From NCBI GenBank assembly GCA_013180625.2, contig SNVD02013723.1, forward strand, positions 310,001 through 374,000: 64,000 nucleotides of DNA, read 5' to 3'. Positions 60,863 through 64,000 of this stretch are shown here, in pieces (the first letter of the stretch is position 1; every line of letters starts with the position of its first letter). The translations under genes and the position numbers were made by a program. The notes under the pieces are model-generated. The model saw only the letters and a program-made list of their open reading frames with translations, was not told the DNA's origin and searched no databases. The DNA is from Boswellia sacra (Eukaryota; Streptophyta; Magnoliopsida; Sapindales; Burseraceae).

Positions 60863-60875
60863 GGCTCTGATACCA
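60863..60875 (-). other. Primer binding site of young copia
   Basis: TGGTATCAGAGCC directly abuts the 5' LTR. The gag-pol start codon follows after only 14 bases. Confidence 0.93.
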
Positions 60876-61186
60876 TGAAGAGAAGACAGAATTATTTCTT
60901 ATTCATTTCTGGATAAAAGTTTGCTTAATATTTAAGCAACCGTACATCAATATATATACATACAAGAAAAAAAAAAAGCTTAACTGCCTAACAACCTTGC
61001 TGAGTCAGCTATCACTTGACTTTTCAGCAATATTCCTATACATGTTTTAACATAATGTTTTACTACAACTGCAGCTAATTAACTAACTGATTTTTGACAC
61101 AATAATACTAACTTCCATCAGCAATGCATCAACCTGTAGAAGCTCTGACTTCATGTGTGTCCAGCTTAGCTTGATGCTCATCAACA
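60876..61186 (-). repeat. 5' LTR of young copia
   Basis: 311 bp, same ends. An internal tatatata stretch may be the promoter TATA. Confidence 0.95.
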
Positions 61187-61191
61187 TGTGT

Positions 61192-62565
61192 AAGTGTCTA
61201 TAATGATTTTTGGAATAGGCTGCATGAATTTTTTCCTTTTTTTTTTGGCGGCACAAATCGAACCATCTTTCGTGATATTTGAACTTTAAGTATTTCTAAA
61301 GTAAAAAATTGCAGTCAGATTGATGCAAAGGTTACGGAAGTTTTCAGCTATTAGTTCTAATTATGTCTTTCTCAACTGAAGGTTCATGCGTTAATTACCC
61401 TAATTTATCACCTTATTTCCTCATTTCCCGTTTTCATTATTCCTTTTTCAACAACAAAATTGAAAAGATTTTGCTATTTGATGTAATTTTTTGCTTTAAT
61501 TTTATTGAAATCTTGGTTTCAGATCAATAAAGCTAGACTGAACTCTCTAACCTTGTTAAGTTAGGTTTTTATTGATATGCTATTGTTATTTTAATTGATC
61601 TGGTTCTGGCCATTTGTGTTCGAAGTTGAGCAATGCTAGCTTAAATCTGATAGCCTCAGATTTTGGTAAATTCGTATTCTATTATCTCTCTTTTGGTTTT
61701 CTATCGTTATTTGGATTCGGCTTATTTGTTTAACTAACAGAATAAGTCTCTAGCTAGCCAGTCTTCAATGTATTGTGGTTCATCTTCCAGAACAATCGTA
61801 ATTATATTTTTATCCACCACTGTATATGGTGTATTATTTTACATTTACTTTTGGTGTTGAATGCATTGCATCCATTTCTAATATATATTATGCATAACTT
61901 CTGTTTGAATATTTAATGTAAAAGCTCAAATAAGTGAAGAACTCTATATATATTCAAGCAGAGAACATGGAAAAAAAGAGTGATTAATTGGGCAGCCGAC
62001 GATCCATCTGGACATCTGTCACCTTTTTCATTGAACAATTGCAAGTCCAACATGATAAAGTACCACAAAAGAAGTATTCCCACTTACAATTAGTAAACGA
62101 ATTAAAACTTTCAATTTCTTGGTGGTTACGAGTTTGTGGTGAAGATTCGAGAAAAACTGATTTCTCATTCTGTTTTCGATAGGCTTATATAAAATTCTAT
62201 TAAATTGCTGAGTCATTCTACTGCTATACAGGGAGAAAACAACAACCGTACCGGAACGTGTGGAAGAAGTGATTGATTACTGGGTGGAAAAGGATGTAAC
62301 ATCATCCATGATTGGGGTGGTTAAAATGGATAATGTTAACAAGAAGTTTGAGAGTAAAGGCCGAAAAATGATGTTAGGTGCAAGTTCGTGCACGATGTGG
62401 CTGGTAGCGACTATTAACCTTGCATTAGCCAAAAATATATATCATTTCTAAATTAAGTTCTCGAATGATTATGCAAAGCCCCAAAATCAATATGCAAATA
62501 TTGTTAATAGATTAGGGAAATACTAACAATAAATCTCTAGAAGTAAAAGTTTAACGAATCATCTA
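61192..62565. other. Spacer after unit 3
   Basis: To about 61,385 it is the right end of unit 3. Beyond this, no gene is recognised. A 63-codon frame at 62,260-62,451 (plus), preceded by an acceptor-like ctatacag, could be another gene fragment but matches nothing I know. Confidence 0.4.
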
Positions 62566-62745
62566 CGTGGAACCATGTGCACCCACGCTGACATGGTGAC
62601 GACCATTGCGACTCTCATCGACAACTCAGACATGATCTTCACGGCCTCGCGTGACAAGTCCATCATCCTTTGGCGCCTCACCAAGGAAAAGACCTACAGC
62701 ATTCCCCGACTTCGTGCTGTCATCTGATAACCAGTTTGCTCTCTC
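62566..62745 (+). pseudogene. RACK1: RACK1 (WD40 Gbeta-like) N-terminal fragment
   Basis: Reads RGTM then [18 protein letters not shown] and [15 protein letters not shown], the first WD repeat of plant RACK1. It next shows [11 protein letters not shown] after an internal deletion with frameshift. RACK1 is a 40S-bound scaffold protein of about 325 residues; under a fifth is present. The homology stops at about 62,745, where ABCB-type sequence begins. Confidence 0.88.
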
Positions 62746-62994
62746 TGGCGTTTGCTCTTTCTCTACTTCTTCACCGATCTTGTTAACTCTTTTGGCTCTT
62801 ATGCCAGTAACGTGGATAAGATGATGCAGGAAGTTCTGAAGGTATGCAACACAATTCACTATCAATCCAATCCAATTCTCGATATTACGTTTTTAAGAAA
62901 TGTCTTTTTTTATAATTTCATTCTCTTTTTCTGGTTTTTACAATATGAATTTTTACTTTCTTGTGGTTGTTGCTGCGATCTGGGCATCTTCCTA
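62746..62994 (+). pseudogene. ABCB1: ABCB1/PGP1-type transporter genomic fragment
   Basis: The frame ending at 62,841 reads FFTDLVNSFGSYASNVDKMM then QEVLK and a GT donor (gtatgc). After ~100 bases of intron, 62,944-62,994 reads YFLVV, AAIWASS with one extra T, and TAG in place of the expected Trp. These are the first membrane helices of auxin-exporting ABCB1-type transporters. The retained intron shows it came from genomic DNA rather than a cDNA. The acceptor is changed to acaa. Confidence 0.85.
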
Positions 62995-63500
62995 GACAGG
63001 TCAGGTTCCTCTCTGCAAAACAAAAACAAAACCTCTGTTTCCATTACTTCTTGGTTTCTGGTTTTTTTAATTTTATGTCAAAGGGAAAAATCGCATTTGA
63101 ATAGGTAAATATAATGCAAGCATCAAAGCTTTTGTATTTTCACGTTATCAAAACTTCAATTTGCGGAAAATTTTCTCTGTTTTTTCATCTGGGTATTGCT
63201 GATTTTAAGCAAAACGGTAGCCAATTGTTAACGAATCCTCCATGTGGATATTGTTTTTTCATATGGGTATTAATTCACCAAAATAGGCTATATCAATAAA
63301 GATTTGAAATAACTTTTGTTAGATGCTTCTACCAACTGCAGTTATTACTCCATATAGGTGTTCAAGTATGCAAAGGATTGGTTATGAGGTAAAAAGACTT
63401 ATTAGCTTCTTTATGAACTTGTGCAGGCCAAGTACTGCTAGATGGGCATGACATAAAGTCATTGAAGCTAAAATGGCTGAGGCAGCAAATAGGTCTGCTT
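62995..63500. other. Spacer before TRIM element
   Basis: No recognisable gene or repeat. Confidence 0.4.
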
Positions 63501-64000
63501 TGTTGCAAGAGAATCCCCATTTGGATAATCCTTATTTGGGAGTCCCACATTGATTGGTTAAGAGAAGGTCATGGGGCTTACATATGGGAGGAGTTCCTCC
63601 ACCTAATAGACTAGTCTTTTGGGTTGGATACTTGCTCCATATATGGTGGCCCATTTATTGTAAAATTGTTGTTGTGCGTAGCGGAAGCGATCTGTAACAA
63701 GTGGTATCAGAGCCAACCCAAGACAGCAATGTGTGGACTCGTTTGGTTCAGACAAGGATGGTGACTCAGCCCACCGGGGTCTTGTCGTTGTGGAGGATTA
63801 TCGTTAGTGGTTCAGACAAGGATGGCGCCTCCCCAAGACAGCAATGTGTGGACTCGTTTGGTTCAGACAAGGATGGTGACTCAGCCCACCGGGGCCTTGT
63901 CGTTGTGGAGGATTATCGTTAGTGGTTCAGACAAGGATGGCGCCTCCACCCGCCAGGGCCTTGTCTGAGGAGGGGGATTGTTGCAAGAGAATCTCCATTT
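63501..64000 (+). mobile_element. TRIM-type miniature LTR retrotransposon (cut by window end)
   Basis: The 5' LTR 63,501-63,699 (TGTTGCAAGAG...TCTGTAACA, 199 bp) is followed by the primer site TGGTATCAGAGCC at 63,702-63,714. A non-coding interior of only about 280 bp and a polypurine tract gaggaggggga (63,967-63,977) come next. The start of the 3' LTR at 63,979 repeats the first ~22 bases with one change. No gag or pol is present, so movement would depend on other elements. Confidence 0.88.
63717..63946 (+). repeat. 115-bp tandem repeat inside the TRIM
   Basis: Copies at 63,717-63,831 and 63,832-63,946 start cccaagacagcaatgtgtgg and are almost identical. Within each, ggttcagacaaggatgg occurs twice. 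Confidence 0.9.

Larger units (their letters stand above)
56155..61186 (-). mobile_element. Full-length young Ty1/copia retrotransposon (Ale/Retrofit-like)
   Basis: 5032 bp on the minus strand between direct repeats tgtgt (56,150-56,154 and 61,187-61,191). The LTRs (311 and 306 bp) are identical apart from an A run of 11 versus 6. A primer site, a polypurine tract (TTGAGGGGG) next to the 3' LTR, and one open gag-pol frame are all intact. It sits in the 3' flank of DUF2828 copy 3, whose sequence resumes at 61,187. Lineage is judged from the short LTRs, single frame and gag style. Confidence 0.95.
45527..61385 (+). repeat. Tandem module, unit 3 (both genes lost, two copia insertions)
   Basis: Begins abruptly at agttcaatttgacaattgac (compare 36,062) inside CYSTM intron 2. 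It lacks the region around CYSTM exon 3, and continues through blocks at 45,900-45,980, 48,240-48,370 and 48,400-48,760 to a DUF2828 relic. The right end (61,230-61,385) matches 45,390-45,526 of unit 2. Confidence 0.75.

Noticed and set aside
1..64000. CRISPR array, operon or prophage structure
   Set aside because: Intron-bearing plant genes throughout; the tandem repeats found lack the spacer layout of CRISPR.
1..64000. tRNA and rRNA genes
   Set aside because: No A- and B-box pair with a cloverleaf was seen; the tRNA-like matches are retroelement primer sites.

Overview
This is plant nuclear DNA, from a dicot. The genes have GT-AG (one GC-AG) introns. The spacers are very AT-rich and packed with non-autonomous DNA transposons and Ty1/copia retroelements. 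There is a canonical plant MIR169 hairpin, and two fragments of plastid genes (rpl14, ycf3) have landed in the nucleus. A malvid rosid such as Citrus would fit, but the species call is a guess.

Region 1 (1-28,600) is ordinary genic DNA. In order it holds a two-B-box/CCT CONSTANS-LIKE gene (minus, 128-3363), an AT-rich spacer with a 28-bp minisatellite and several MITEs, a MIR169 gene (plus, about 12,400-12,740), a small MULE-like element (13,111-13,512), a LITAF-domain gene (minus, 14,881-16,151), a WW-domain CFL1-type gene (plus, 20,393-21,621) and a GRAM-domain GER5-type gene (minus, 27,189-28,437). From memory of Arabidopsis, the genes alternate between two loci, At2g33500/At2g33510 and At5g13190/At5g13200/At5g13210. 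This looks like one ancestral block that was duplicated and fractionated in Arabidopsis.

Region 2 (about 29,000-61,385) is a tandem triplication of a CYSTM gene plus DUF2828/vWA gene module. Unit 1 keeps an intact intronless DUF2828 gene (32,276-34,216) and a dead CYSTM last exon. Unit 2 keeps an intact three-exon CYSTM gene (35,398-36,576) and a broken DUF2828 copy (41,837-43,725). Unit 3 has lost both genes. The units are swollen by insertions, several dated by empty sites in a sister unit: a TIR element carrying plastid rpl14, MITEs, a MULE nested inside a MITE, a decayed Tnt1-like copia (49,366-54,500, TSD gataa) and a very young full-length copia (56,155-61,186, TSD tgtgt, 1481-codon open gag-pol, LTRs identical except for a poly-A length difference).

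Region 3 (61,400-64,000) holds a chimera of gene fragments, the RACK1 N-terminus joined to ABCB1-type transporter exons with their intron. It ends in a TRIM-type miniature LTR retrotransposon cut by the window edge.

No bacterial features, CRISPR arrays or tRNA/rRNA genes were seen. The most unusual content is the reciprocal gene loss in the triplicated module, the organelle and gene fragments carried in or near transposons, and the nested, empty-site-dated insertions.
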